Shown here piece by piece: positions 40,943 through 50,912 of a stretch of DNA of 64,000 bases; positions within the stretch are counted from its first letter, which is position 1; each line of letters starts with the position of its first letter. The position numbers and the translations under genes were made by a program. The notes beneath the pieces are model-generated. The model was not told the origin of the DNA, ran no database searches, and saw only the letters and a list, made by a program, of their open reading frames with translations. The stretch comes from Diplonema papillatum (Eukaryota > Euglenozoa > Diplonemea > Diplonemida > Diplonemidae): NCBI GenBank assembly GCA_030068145.1, contig JAPJBO010000072.1, positions 297,001 to 361,000 of the forward strand, given 5' to 3'.

Positions 40943-41005
40943 CTACTGCAGTGTGCCCTGGGGGGAGTGCAGTGGGCGCAGTCGGATGTCCTTAAATATC
41001 GTCCT
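40943..41005 (-). promoter_or_regulatory. Conserved 5' flank, copy 2
   Basis: On the minus strand ATATTTAAGGACATCCG, then CTCCCCCCAGGGCACA and GTAG just before the ATG, parallel to copy 1. Further upstream, 41,280-41,325 repeats 40,230-40,275 (aagcggaagatggcatcggc), so a third, geneless copy of the distal flank exists. Confidence 0.45.
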
Positions 41006-41389
41006 TCGGGGTGAATTTCTCTGATCCAAACGCACGTTTTTGCGCGGGGTCAGCAAGCCAATCGTAGTCGAATCAAGAGTCGAACGCAGTCTAAGGTTGA
41101 AATGTCAGATTTTCAAGCGACACTCAACTGCTGGTGGGCTTGGGCGAACGATGCCCGCTAATGCGTTTGACGACCTGATGAGTCCCATGCTTCTGCAATT
41201 CCCAATGACTATCTCTGTCTGGCCGCGGTCTTCATCGTTCCCAGTGGCAAGACATCTACCAAGAGAAACGAGCACGTACCCTACTCAAGCGGAAGATGGC
41301 ATCGGCCCTAGAAGAATCCCAGCTGCAGGAGGGGGGTCTTCAAGCGAGAGCGACCCGAGAACTCCCGGAGTGCCCTACTCCCCTTCAGT

Positions 41390-43460
41390 AGCAAAAACTA
41401 TGGCAGTGACTTACTCGATACTCGATGCCATCCACCGCTTCGGTGGCGCTTCGATGATGAACGAACATCTACAAGATGCGATCCGTATTGCACATTGTAT
41501 GAAATGTATGGTCATAGGATGGAGCGGTCGATGGCATCTAGAGTGCTGTCGATGGCTCGGAAGCGCAGACGTAGGTCTCTGCTGACTAACTACCATCGGA
41601 TGCCGTCTCCACCGGCTTGCCGAGACTGAACTCGATAAAAGAGATGAAAGGCGCAAGGATCGTGGACATGCAACCGCAACCGCAGCTACGCCTTCTGAAA
41701 AGAGGGCAGCGAGCGAACGCGCTGGCGCAAAAGGAAGGGGAGAGAGGGAGCACGACTCTGTGTGCACAGAACCGGAGGCGGGGGGGTGTGGGAGCGGAAC
41801 CAGAAAAGGGCGACTTTTTTTTCTTGTATAAGCACCTGCTTCGTAGGAAATGCTTGAGGAGGCTGCCAGCTGCAAAAGATCAAAGGAGGTAAATGTGCTG
41901 TAGCCCACACGAAACACAGGCGAATCTGGGTTCAGTGGCGGGCGTAAGCGTTCAACAAAAACGACCCACTTTGTAGTTGGATTGGTTCTTCCCCTCTAGC
42001 CTCCTTCGAAGTAAGCACAAGGCAGCCCCTCGAGGATTTCCCCTTGCAAAACGCGCGGCCCTCAGCTCGCATGAAACTTCCTCGCACTATTTTCCCTATA
42101 TGAGCCATGACTACTCATTCTACGAGAGCACAAGCAAGAACCATTCGACCGTGTCTGAGCGGCGGGTGATAAGGTACGCGGTGAGGTCCAGCCTCTGAAA
42201 AGCGGGTGCGACTCGGGTACACCTTTAACTCCAGCTTCTGAGGCTGGCCTCCAGGGCAAACAAACCCCGCGGCGCCGCCCTACTTGTGACTGCGACTCGC
42301 TAGAACGCACCGACGTGTCTTCTTTTGTACGGCAATTTTTTGTGGCGATCTGGCAACAGGCGCTGCCTTCGCAGATTCCGCAGTCGGTGGACATAGCCGT
42401 GTGCAGCACTAACGTGACAGTGAGAGGAGCAACCTGGAAGCATTGCCGAGGGATTAAATACAGTGGGGAGACGTGTAGTTGAAGTTATCGCACGGTGCAG
42501 AAAAGTACGCGGTGGGGCTGCCCAGGAACAATCCCGAACTCGCGAAGCGAGCTCCGAATGTGGCGGCGGCGTGTGCAAATGGCAGGGACGTAATCACTGT
42601 AAGCTTAATAATAGGCGTTCCTTAAGATTACTAATTGCAATCAATTATCATCGATGGCAGTGAGGATGGTGTCCGACGATGGAGCGCGGAGCGCAGTGGA
42701 GGAGGCGAGGTTGTTGCGTGTTGAGCGGTTCCAACTGGCTCCTGGCCTGAGTCTGCGAGATACGGCTTCCCCGCGTGCCAGCAGCCCGAAGCTGGTCCGG
42801 TCAAACAACATGGACACCAGTTTCGTGTCGGCAGAAAGGAAGACGACTGCACAGTCATCAGAACACAGACCTTCTCAATTTTCGATGCCTGCGACCGCTC
42901 CGCCCGGTGCTGTGCAATGTACGTTCATAGTATCGATGAACTACCATCTACAAAATGCACCCCTCCCAATATAATACGGCGCGGCCGACGGCATCCAGAG
43001 TGCTGGCAAAGGCTTGGAAACGAATGATTCTTGCAGCGTCGTTCTCCTCCCGGGTACGGACCTGCGAACCGCCGCTTTCTCTCGCGCCAGCTTCCCTTCG
43101 GTTTCGGCGGAAGGGAAGATAACTTCAAATTCATCCAAACAGCGACTTCACCGCTTCGGTAGATCGATGAACTACCATCTTCACTGCCGCGTACTATACA
43201 ATGTACGTTCGTAAGATGGAGCGGTCATTGGCATCCAGAGTGCTGTCGACGGCTTGAAGCGGATAAGTCCCGCAGCGGTGTGCTCCTCACGGAGGACGGA
43301 CCTGCGAACTGCCGCTTCCTCGCGCGCCAGCAGCCCGAGGCTGGTCCGGGCCAGCCTGCTCATCAGCAACCTGATCCCGGATGATGAGCTAACATCTACA
43401 AGATGTGCCGCGTACTGTACATTGTGTGCAATGTACGCTCCTAGCTGAGGTTAAAAAGCA
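41390..43460 (-). pseudogene. Decayed 3'-end copies of the 794-residue gene
   Basis: At about 41,515, 42,655-42,900, 42,965-43,150 and 43,205-43,390 the minus strand carries remnants of the C-terminus of the gene at 44,148-46,532 (e.g. LLAREEAAVRRSVLREEH, AVDSTLDA), each with its 3' flank (gcaatgtacg, gatgaactaccatcta). Frames are broken and copies are 100-250 bp. Repeat B (inverted) lies at 41,826-42,040. Confidence 0.7.
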
Positions 43461-43569
43461 GAATATCTGTAGCGATGGCCTGCATGAGTCACTTTACCTT
43501 TTCGATCACACTGTGCTGTGCTTCCGGCGTTTGCAACTCATTCGAATCCTCGTCTTTGCCAATGGACGC

Positions 43570-43990
43570 TCATAGGGTGGAGCGGTCGATGGCATCCAGA
43601 GTGCTGTCGACGGCTTGGAAGCGGATAAGCCCCGCAGCGTTGTGCTCTTCACGGAGGACGGACCTGCGAACTGCCGCTTCCTCGCGCGCCAGCAGCCCGA
43701 GGCTGGTCCGGTGGAACAGCGTGAACACCTTCGCCAGCTCCGCTTCCGCGGCCGCCAGCGCCTCGTCGCGCGCGTCGCACTCGCACTGGCCCAGCTCCTC
43801 GGCTTCCCTGCAGTGCCACGCCACGCGGGCCGACCGGAACCCGGCCGTCTCAGCGGCCGTGAGGCACACCCACGCCTTCTGCTCGATCCCTGCCAGGTGG
43901 CACCGCTGGCGCTGCTCCGGGTCGAACACGGCGCAGTTCCGCGTTTCGGTCCGCCAGCCCGTTCATCAGCGACAGCTCGCCCTCATCCCG
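43570..43990 (-). pseudogene. Larger 3' copy of the 794-residue gene
   Basis: The minus strand encodes the last ~115 residues (VFDPEQRQRCHLAGIEQKAW to AVDSTLDAIDRS) nearly identically to the full gene. At its 5' side (43,945) it joins directly to a segment that in the full gene lies ~230 bp away (cgcagccc..catcagcgacagctc), so an internal deletion is present. Confidence 0.8.
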
Positions 43991-44147
43991 GATGATGAAC
44001 TAACATCTACTGCCGCGTACTGTACATTGTATGCAATGTACGCTCACAGCTGAGGTTGGAATGCAACGAATATCTGTAGTGATGGCCTACCTCTTCGATC
44101 GTACATCATACCGTGTCGTGCTTCAGGCGTTTGCATTCAATGTACGC

Positions 44148-46532
44148 TCATAGGATGGAACGGTCGATGGCATCCAGAGTGCTGTCGACGGCTTGGAAGC
44201 GGATAAGTCCCGCAGCGTTGTGCTCCTCGCGGAGGACGGACCTGCGAACCGCCGCTTCCTCGCGCGCCAGCAGCCCGAGGCTGGTCCGGTGGAACAGCGT
44301 GAACACCTTCGCCAGCTCCGCTTCCGCGGCCGCCAGCGCCTCGTCGCGCGCGTCGCACTCGCACTGGCCCAGCTCCTCGGCTTCCCTGCAGTGCCACGCC
44401 ACGCGGGCCGACCGGAACCCGGCCGTCTCAGCGGCCGTGAGGCACACCCACGCCTTCTGCTCGACCCCTGCCAGGTGGCACCGCTGGCGCTGCTCCGGGT
44501 CGAACACGGCGCAGTTCCGCGTTTCGATCCGCCAGCCCCGCGCGACGTCCTTCTTGAAACACGCCCGCGCCCTCCTCTCCAGCAGCGACCGGGCTACAAC
44601 TTCCCCTTCGACGATGCACGGAAGGACTGCCGACGAGAAGACCTGGTCCCGCAGGACCCCCTCAAAGTCAACCCTCGCAATCCCTTCCGCTCTGAACAGG
44701 CACGCGTGCTCGAGCCCGTGCCGGCACCGCAACAGGCACCGGGCCAGCCCGTTCATCAGCGACAGCTCGACCTGATCCCGGTCGGCTCCCTCGCGGCTCT
44801 CGACTTCCGCAAGCGTCTCCGCCGCCGCCGGCGACCCAACCCCTTCGTCTTCGAACGCGCGGAAGCTCTGCGGGCATCTGGGGCTACCGGGGGGGGGCAA
44901 GTCCCGCTGGGCCTCTGCGGTGCCGGGGACGATGGAGTATGGGGAGAGGGCTGATGGGATCGGCCGCGGGTTGTGGTCGAATCGGCGGTCGCGCCGGCGC
45001 TTTTGCCGGAGCCCGCGCGTGGCGACGACGGTGGGTGAGAGCGAGACGATCAGCTGCCGCCGGTAGCCGACGGCTCTGCAGGTGACCCACCACTGCGAGA
45101 TGGCGCTGACAGCAGGGCGGGCCGTTGGCTTGCGGAGGAGGAACCCGAGGTCGAAGTGCGCGCGAGCACTCTGCAGCTGCCAGCCGCGCAGCGCTGCCAG
45201 CCGCCGCCGCCGGCAGTCCTCAGTCCGCTCGAGCGCCGCGAAGCTGCCCTTCAAATACAGCAGCCGCAGGCTGCTTTTAAGCCGCAGGCTCTCTCTTCCA
45301 AACCAAGCGTCCTCCCCTGCCAGCACCGCCGCCCGCCCAGCCTGCTCCTGGTGCAGGCACGTGCGGCGCTTCCCCGCGGCGGTCATTTCGACGTCGCGTT
45401 GTTCGGCGTCCGTGAGCTCCTGCTCCTCGGCCTCGCGCTGGCGGCGGATGGTTTGTAGGCGGGCGTGCGCCTTGCCGTGCCAGAGGTCGAAAAGGCTGTC
45501 GCGCAGCGCGGCGCGGCCGAAGGCGCCGCTTCGACAGCACCGCAGCCACCGCTGGATGATCTCGACGCTTGCGAGGGCATCTGCGGCGTACGCTTTCCCG
45601 AGGTACAGGACGCAACCGGTGTCGGATGTCAACGCAGCGGTGCCCTTTTCCAGCCGGGTCCTGATCCCGCGGAACTCCTCCGCCTCCTCCCGCATCGTCA
45701 GCTCCCACCGGTCGACGAACCCGAGAAGCAGCAGCCGCCGCGCGCGGGTGAACACGCCCGCCGCCGACTTTCCACCGCGCGCCGGCGCACCCCCGTACTC
45801 GCAGTCGTACGAGCCGCCGACGACGCCGAATGGCCCGGCAGAGGGCTGCCGGAGGAAAGCAGGCAGATTTTTCGCGCTCAGCACCTTCTCCCGGGCAGGC
45901 ACCCCTGGCGCCTGGGCGGAAACCCTGCGGAGGTTTTCGAGGGGCCCGGAGATGCTGAACCGGCACCACGAGGGCGACACCGGTGCCGCCGCCTCCGACG
46001 GAGAGTGCGGCGCTGATTGCAGCGGGGGGTCGGCTTCGTGTTCGGGTGGTGGTGGTGGCGGCGGCGGGGGGGCACGGTCGTCTGTGGCGACGCTGATAGT
46101 GTAGTCGCTGCGCAGCTGCGGTGGGGCTTTGGGTGGCGTCGGCCGCAGGCCGATGGCTGCGTGCTGGCTGGTGGACGGAGCTGGGCATTCGGTGGTGTGC
46201 GGGCGCCGCTTTGCTGCCGGCAGCTCGTGCCGGGTGCTGCGGGGGGGCGCCGTGGGGTGGATGTGGCGTGGCACCGGCGGCAGGAAGTCGGGCTCGGCGG
46301 CCGGCAGCCGCGCCTTCGAACCGGCGCTGGCGCACGTCCGCTTCCGCGTGCGCTGCTTCTCGAAGTCGGACACAATGTTCCGCGACAGCGGCAGCGCCCA
46401 CAGGGGCACCGCCGCACAAGAGGACAGAGCGACCATCGCCCCTTCCACCACCTCTTGCTCTGCGTTGCCAGGCGTGTCGGCTTTCTTCTCTTTCGTGTTT
46501 CCGGTGATGTTTTTCGCTCCGTCAGTGGTCAC
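44148..46532 (-). CDS. Large Arg/Glu/Ala-rich protein, unknown function
   Basis: A 794-residue frame starting MTTDGAKNITGNTKEKK. Residues ~60-200 are Pro/Ala/Arg-rich and look disordered. From ~230 the sequence becomes helical, with Trp/Arg-rich segments (IIQRWLRCCRSGAFGRAALR, an IQ-like spacing, not a clear IQ motif), a charged coiled-coil stretch (RQREAEEQELTDAEQRDVEM), and a C-terminal block rich in EEA-x-R-x(3)-REE. Such Arg/Glu helices occur in large cytoskeletal or hypothetical proteins of kinetoplastids and other flagellates (memory only). The C-terminal ~200 residues are copied at least five times 3' of the gene (41.4-44.0 kb). The frame is long, GC-rich and uninterrupted, and partial copies preserve its frame, so I accept it as coding, but I cannot name it. 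Confidence 0.6.
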   Translation of the reverse strand: MTTDGAKNITGNTKEKKADTPGNAEQEVVEGAMVALSSCAAVPLWALPLSRNIVSDFEKQRTRKRTCASAGSKARLPAAEPDFLPPVPRHIHPTAPPRSTRHELPAAKRRPHTTECPAPSTSQHAAIGLRPTPPKAPPQLRSDYTISVATDDRAPPPPPPPPPEHEADPPLQSAPHSPSEAAAPVSPSWCRFSISGPLENLRRVSAQAPGVPAREKVLSAKNLPAFLRQPSAGPFGVVGGSYDCEYGGAPARGGKSAAGVFTRARRLLLLGFVDRWELTMREEAEEFRGIRTRLEKGTAALTSDTGCVLYLGKAYAADALASVEIIQRWLRCCRSGAFGRAALRDSLFDLWHGKAHARLQTIRRQREAEEQELTDAEQRDVEMTAAGKRRTCLHQEQAGRAAVLAGEDAWFGRESLRLKSSLRLLYLKGSFAALERTEDCRRRRLAALRGWQLQSARAHFDLGFLLRKPTARPAVSAISQWWVTCRAVGYRRQLIVSLSPTVVATRGLRQKRRRDRRFDHNPRPIPSALSPYSIVPGTAEAQRDLPPPGSPRCPQSFRAFEDEGVGSPAAAETLAEVESREGADRDQVELSLMNGLARCLLRCRHGLEHACLFRAEGIARVDFEGVLRDQVFSSAVLPCIVEGEVVARSLLERRARACFKKDVARGWRIETRNCAVFDPEQRQRCHLAGVEQKAWVCLTAAETAGFRSARVAWHCREAEELGQCECDARDEALAAAEAELAKVFTLFHRTSLGLLAREEAAVRRSVLREEHNAAGLIRFQAVDSTLDAIDRSIL

Positions 46533-46845
46533 TTGTGACAGAGTTCTCTTGAATTAGCGCTCAGAGGTTTTCCTCGTTTTTCTTTTTGTAACCTTTTGGG
46601 AATTCGTTACGTGATTTTGATGATCAAGGGGGAAAACGCTAAGTTCAGATGACCGCTTCCCCGCCCAGATTCTGTTGTTGGGACTTAACCTCTAAACTAC
46701 CGTAATTGGAACGACAGCGGCATCTAGGGATCGAGCTGGGTATTGAGCACCCCAAGGCGCGGGAAGCACCAGGGTCGCGATATTCGGCAAAGTACGCAAA
46801 GGCAAAATCGTTTCTCTGCCTTTTGCTTTCGTGTTTCTGGGGGGT

Positions 46846-47098
46846 AGGTACCAGGGAAAGCCTGCTACACGGGAGCCAAGCTTCACATGTTCGGCGGTAC
46901 TGCAGAGCCACGGGCCTACGGGTCAAGTGGATACCGATTTCCCAAACTAAAGCATCAAGGCGTTCGCGCTGAACACAAGCTCGTCGAGACGGTCAGCCAC
47001 AGGGCAGAGCGGACGGGGTTGTAGCACTGTGCTGCCTCCGACGCAAGCTGTGCAAGCTGTGGTTGACCGTAACGTTCCTGGACCAGGTGCGGCCTTTT
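46846..47098 (+). mobile_element. Dispersed repeat A (SINE-like), copy 1
   Basis: Begins GGTACCAGGGAAAGCCTGC, ends ..TTCCTGGACCAGGTGCGGCC followed by a T/pyrimidine run. Imperfect direct repeats flank it (ttcgtgtttctgg at about 46,828 and ctcgtgtgtctgg at about 47,119), compatible with a target-site duplication. Confidence 0.7.
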
Positions 47099-47174
47099 TT
47101 TCTCTTTTTCTTCTTCTTCTCGTGTGTCTGGTGATGTTCGCTCAGTCGGTTGACTATGTCGGTGTTAATTTGAT

Positions 47175-47381
47175 TTGGTGTTCAGAAAAAGGGGGTCGAA
47201 GAAGGAGATAAACGCGGCAACGTGCAGGAGCAAAGCAAGGGCGAACCCTGTGTTTGGAAGACTAGCGAAACTGAAGAAAGTGTACCGCGACGCTGGGTCG
47301 GCGCAAAGCAAAAAACAAAAAGTACGCAGTCTTGTTAGTGCAAACCTGAAACTGAAGAAGCCCATACAATTTGCCGCATAA
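47175..47381 (+). CDS. Short basic ORF, possible terminal exon
   Basis: A 68-codon Lys/Arg/Ala-rich frame (NAATCRSKARANPVFGRLAK ... KLKKPIQFAA) ending in TAA, with no ATG. A 3'-splice-like pyrimidine tract and TTCAG precede AAAAAGGGGG at 47,186. An AATAAA (47,432) lies ~50 bp past the stop. This fits a last exon of a basic, perhaps nucleic-acid-binding or ribosome-type protein, but no partner exon or family is recognised. Confidence 0.3.
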   Translation: MVFRKRGSKKEINAATCRSKARANPVFGRLAKLKKVYRDAGSAQSKKQKVRSLVSANLKLKKPIQFAA

Positions 47382-47816
47382 GCCGAAACGTTGCGTCAAC
47401 ACGCTATTCACTACCCACCGAATGTGCGGACAATAAAGCACTTAAGGGGTGTGTATGTTTGCTTTGTAAATTTACTTGTTTCGTTGTCGTCAGTTCAACT
47501 GAAAAGGGAAAAGCCGGCACCGGGGAGTCCAGAAACAACAACGAGCCCTCGGGCGGAGGACTGAAAGTGTGTCAGACGATGCGACTTCAATGTAACGCAA
47601 CATGAATGAAACAGGATCTCTCCATTGTCGTTCGTGGTACGTGCTAATGCAATCTCGACGGAAGGAAGAGACGCGTGTACTAGTGGCTCTTCCGACAGAG
47701 CAGCACCCCTCCCGAAAAACTGTGTACTGTTCGGGAGGGGAGCTGTTCTCTTTCTCCGGGCTGCTTTATTTAGCGGGCACCATGTCCACGAATAAGGGCT
47801 GCAAACGGTTTTCCCA

Positions 47817-47856
47817 TTCTTTATTTCCTGACGGACCCCCAGTCCAGGCCGCCGCC
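47817..47856. repeat. 40-bp copy of the TOP3B 3' end
   Basis: Identical to 48,153-48,192, which spans the last codons and stop of the TOP3B-like gene. The pair brackets repeat A copy 2, so it is best read as a long target-site duplication (or microhomology-driven duplication) made by that insertion. Confidence 0.85.
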
Positions 47857-48152
47857 TTAGGTACTTAGGGAAAGCCTGCTACACGGGAGCCAAGCTTCAC
47901 GTGTTCGGCGGTACTGCAGAGCCACGGGCCTACGGGTCAAGTGGCTACCGATTTCCCAAACTAAAGCATCAAGGCGTGGCGCACCTTGGGCTTGGCGCTC
48001 GCGCTGAACATAAGCTCGTCGAGACGGTCAGCCGCAGGGCAGAGCGGACGGGGTTGTGGCACTGTGCCGCCTCCGACTCGAGCTTTGCAAGCTGTGGTTG
48101 ACCGTCACGTTCCTGGACCAGGAGCGGCCTTTTTTTATTATTTTTTCTCTTC
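47857..48152 (+). mobile_element. Dispersed repeat A (SINE-like), copy 2, at the TOP3B 3' end
   Basis: About 296 bp between 40-bp direct repeats, starting GGTACTTAGGGAAAGCCTGC and ending CCTGGACCAGGAGCGGCC plus T-run (Pol III-type terminator on the plus strand). No clear A/B box is found. It displaces the native 3' flank of TOP3B, which resumes at 47,816. Confidence 0.8.
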
Positions 48153-48156
48153 TTCT

Positions 48157-50682
48157 TTATTTCCTGACGGACCCCCAGTCCAGGCCGCCGCCGCTGCCAG
48201 CACCTCCGCCTCCACCTCCACCGCTGTTCCTATCAGCGAGACCTCCTCCGCCGAACCTACCCCCTCCTCCTCCGCTGTTGCCTCCTTTTCCACCACCTCC
48301 ACCAGTGTTGCGTCCCTTTCCTCCCTTTCCGCCGCTGTTGCCGCCTTTTCCCCCTCCTCCGCCAGAATAGCCGCTGGGCGCACTTGCACCATCACCACCA
48401 TCGCCACCACCATTACCACCACGACGGCCGGCATCTCCGCCGCCACCGCCTCCTCCTCCGCCTTTTCTTCCTTTCTTGCCCTTGCCTTTGGCGGGCTTGG
48501 CCGCAGGGGGGGCGTCTGGATCCGCTGGGTTCGACGGTTGCTGCTGCTGTTGTGCCTCTTTCTTGCCTTGCCCCGCGGCCGGTCCGAACCCGAGCTTCTC
48601 CAAAATGCTCTGCACGCGCGTGACCCACTCTTCCGTCGTGTGGCTCGCACCTTCGTCCGGGAGACTCTTCGCTTGCTTCTCCGACGCGGCGCGCAGCTCT
48701 GCTAGGGACTTGCCCTTTTGAGTGAGCAGGTCCGACAGCGACACGGAGGCGGTTCGCTGCACTGCGTTGTTCCATGCCTGCTGGGCGTACGCAGTGCCGT
48801 CTTCATCATTCCCCCCGTCTGCCGGTTGGTCGATGCTTTTGCCGCTGAGCGCGACCGCCAGCATCAGCGGGAGGAAGTACGCTTTAGACGTGTAGTTGTC
48901 GAATCGTTCCTCGAACATTTGGATCGACGCCTTCAGCACCGCGTCTTTCGTGAGCGTGCCTTTCGCGACTTTGTCGCACTCCGTCTCGATGCCCGAACGT
49001 AGCGAGGGCAGCACCAAGTTGTTGTCGATCAGCTCGAGCGCGTGGATCAGCGCCTGGCCCATCGGGGTGGGCACCATCTCCCTCGCGCCCTGCAGCTCGA
49101 CGTAGTTCCGCTTCACGACGTTACTCACGTGCGACGCCATGCTCGCGTCGGTCCCGATCCCGTGGCTTTCCATCAACCCCAGCAGCTCCGACTCTGTGAG
49201 GTGTCCTGGGGGCGCAGTTTTCCCCTCCTGGTGGTACACCTCGCGGACGTTGAACGCCTGCCCCTCCTGCAAGCGTTCGACTTCGACGGGCCCCGTGATC
49301 TCGGCGAGGTGGAGCCCGCCGATGGCGGTCCACCCCTTCGACACGAGCCGCGAGCACTGCGCCTTGTAAGGCTTGCCCTTCACCTCGAAGGTGACCTCCG
49401 TCTCCTTGAACTTCGCGTCCGACGCGAGGGACTGGAGGAAGTTGTTCACGATCAGCTCGTACACGGGCCACGCCGGACCGCATTGACTTCTCGTTGCGAG
49501 CTTGACCGGGGTGATGGGAGGGTGATCCCCAGCGTCAAACCCGTCGGTTCGTTGGTCGCCGGGTTTCAGGCTAGAGCTTCCCCAGGGAGACTCGCCCTTC
49601 GTGACGACCTGAAACGTCCCCGCGATGTCGAAGTTTTCGGCGTAGGAGTTTGTCTCGGTCCGGGGGTACGACGTCAACCCCTTGAGGTACAGCTGCTCGG
49701 CGCAGTGGAGGGCTGTGCCGGGGTCGAGCCCAAGCTCTCGGGACGCCTTCTTCAGGAGCTCGACGGTGTTCAGCGGGAGCGGCCGCTGCATGAACGACTC
49801 CCACTCCTGCTTGCGGACTATTTTCGCGGTGTCCGACGGCAGCACGGCGATGGCCGCGGGCTGCGTGAACACGCTGCCCGCGGCCGCCGCCGCCGTGAGC
49901 ACCGCCCCGTCTACTTCGATGCTCGCCTTCGTCGTCCAAAACGGCTTCGGGACGAACCGCTGGATCTCGTCGTGGCGGTGCACGCAAAACCACAGCGTCG
50001 GCGTCTGGCACGGCCCGTACGTGACCATCGGCTTCCCCAGCTGTTTCCCGAAGTTCTGCCGGAAAAAGAGCGTCTGGAACCTCGAGAACGCGATGCCGAT
50101 CCGCAGGTCCAGCTCCTGGCGCGTCTCGACACTTTTCGACAGATTCTCGTCGGGTACCGACAGGTTGTCCATCGCGTGCTTCAAATCGGGAGCGGCGAGG
50201 GACGAGAACTGCGCCCGGTAGACGCAGCTGTTGAAGGCGCCGGGCAGCTGGTACTTGATGTCCATGTGCCGCATCGTCTGGCCCATCACTTCGAAACAGA
50301 TGTTCTCGCCTTCTCTGTCGCAGTCAAGCCAGAGGACCAGGGCGTGGCAGTCTTTTGCTTCGTTGGCAAGGTGGGCGGGCATGTTCGTTCTCCCGTCGTA
50401 CGTGTTCACAGTCGGCGCGTGGAACAAATCTTTTGGCGGGTGCTTGTTCCAGTCTTCGTATTCCTTCCCGTAGTTCAGAGAGAAGATATGCCCTGTAGTC
50501 GCCGTCACACGGAAGTGGGCGTCAAACCCTTTGAATGACCCGTCATACTCATGCACTGGAGACGACCCACACAGCCCTTTCCGCTTCGATGACTTGCCGT
50601 CGCTCAGAACCCTCGCAAGCGTCTCTGCGATGGAAGGCTTCTCTGCCACCATCAGCACCGTGAGACGCACTTCGCTCGACAT
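48157..50682 (-). CDS. TOP3B: DNA/RNA topoisomerase III beta-like
   Basis: 841 residues from the Met at 50,682 (MSSEVRLTVLMVAEKPSIAE); the longer frame upstream is the shared repeat block. Type IA topoisomerase: the Toprim domain has the Glu of VAEKPSIAE (res ~14) and the metal motif LDCDREGENICFE (Asp ~120 and ~122). ARQELDLRIG-like ETRQELDLRIG and GPCQTPTL follow. The catalytic Tyr is in TSYPRTETNSY (Tyr ~339). DAGDHPPITP and ESHGIGTDAS complete the core (~res 440-600). The sequence is closer to TOP3B than TOP3A. It relaxes or decatenates single-stranded DNA, and TOP3B in animals also acts on mRNA. The family's usual C-terminal zinc fingers are absent; residues ~755-841 are instead a Gly-rich, Lys/Arg-dotted tail (GKKGRKGGGG..., GGNGGGDGGDG). 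Ends GGLDWGSVRK. Confidence 0.93.
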   Translation of the reverse strand: MSSEVRLTVLMVAEKPSIAETLARVLSDGKSSKRKGLCGSSPVHEYDGSFKGFDAHFRVTATTGHIFSLNYGKEYEDWNKHPPKDLFHAPTVNTYDGRTNMPAHLANEAKDCHALVLWLDCDREGENICFEVMGQTMRHMDIKYQLPGAFNSCVYRAQFSSLAAPDLKHAMDNLSVPDENLSKSVETRQELDLRIGIAFSRFQTLFFRQNFGKQLGKPMVTYGPCQTPTLWFCVHRHDEIQRFVPKPFWTTKASIEVDGAVLTAAAAAGSVFTQPAAIAVLPSDTAKIVRKQEWESFMQRPLPLNTVELLKKASRELGLDPGTALHCAEQLYLKGLTSYPRTETNSYAENFDIAGTFQVVTKGESPWGSSSLKPGDQRTDGFDAGDHPPITPVKLATRSQCGPAWPVYELIVNNFLQSLASDAKFKETEVTFEVKGKPYKAQCSRLVSKGWTAIGGLHLAEITGPVEVERLQEGQAFNVREVYHQEGKTAPPGHLTESELLGLMESHGIGTDASMASHVSNVVKRNYVELQGAREMVPTPMGQALIHALELIDNNLVLPSLRSGIETECDKVAKGTLTKDAVLKASIQMFEERFDNYTSKAYFLPLMLAVALSGKSIDQPADGGNDEDGTAYAQQAWNNAVQRTASVSLSDLLTQKGKSLAELRAASEKQAKSLPDEGASHTTEEWVTRVQSILEKLGFGPAAGQGKKEAQQQQQPSNPADPDAPPAAKPAKGKGKKGRKGGGGGGGGGDAGRRGGNGGGDGGDGASAPSGYSGGGGGKGGNSGGKGGKGRNTGGGGGKGGNSGGGGGRFGGGGLADRNSGGGGGGGAGSGGGLDWGSVRK

Positions 50683-50847
50683 TGTTGCTGTGTCCTTGAA
50701 CTGTGTGGTGTGCGAGAGTTGGCGGTGGCGAGCAGTAGTCGTTTCTACGATCGAGGTGGCTTGCTTTGCCTTGTTCCAGGTGGCATGCGAACAGTTGGCA
50801 TTTACTTTCAGATATCCGCATTGCGGAATGAGGGAACCCGGCTGTGT

Positions 50848-50912
50848 TTCGCACTTCGGCCCACAGCTAATGAAGGGAGCACATGTTGTGGTATTTGATG
50901 GCACTTAGGCAA
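50848..50912 (+). promoter_or_regulatory. Conserved upstream block of TOP3B
   Basis: ttcggcccacagctaatgaa..gcacatgttgtggtatttga lies about 170-225 bp 5' of the TOP3B start, in the same gene-relative orientation as the blocks at 28,580 and 30,085. It is also the first unit of the tandem array to the right. Confidence 0.5.

Noticed and set aside
40186..40995. 269-codon plus-strand Leu/Arg-rich ORF
   Set aside because: Shadow of the acidic-tail gene on the minus strand (TTC repeat read as Leu/Arg).
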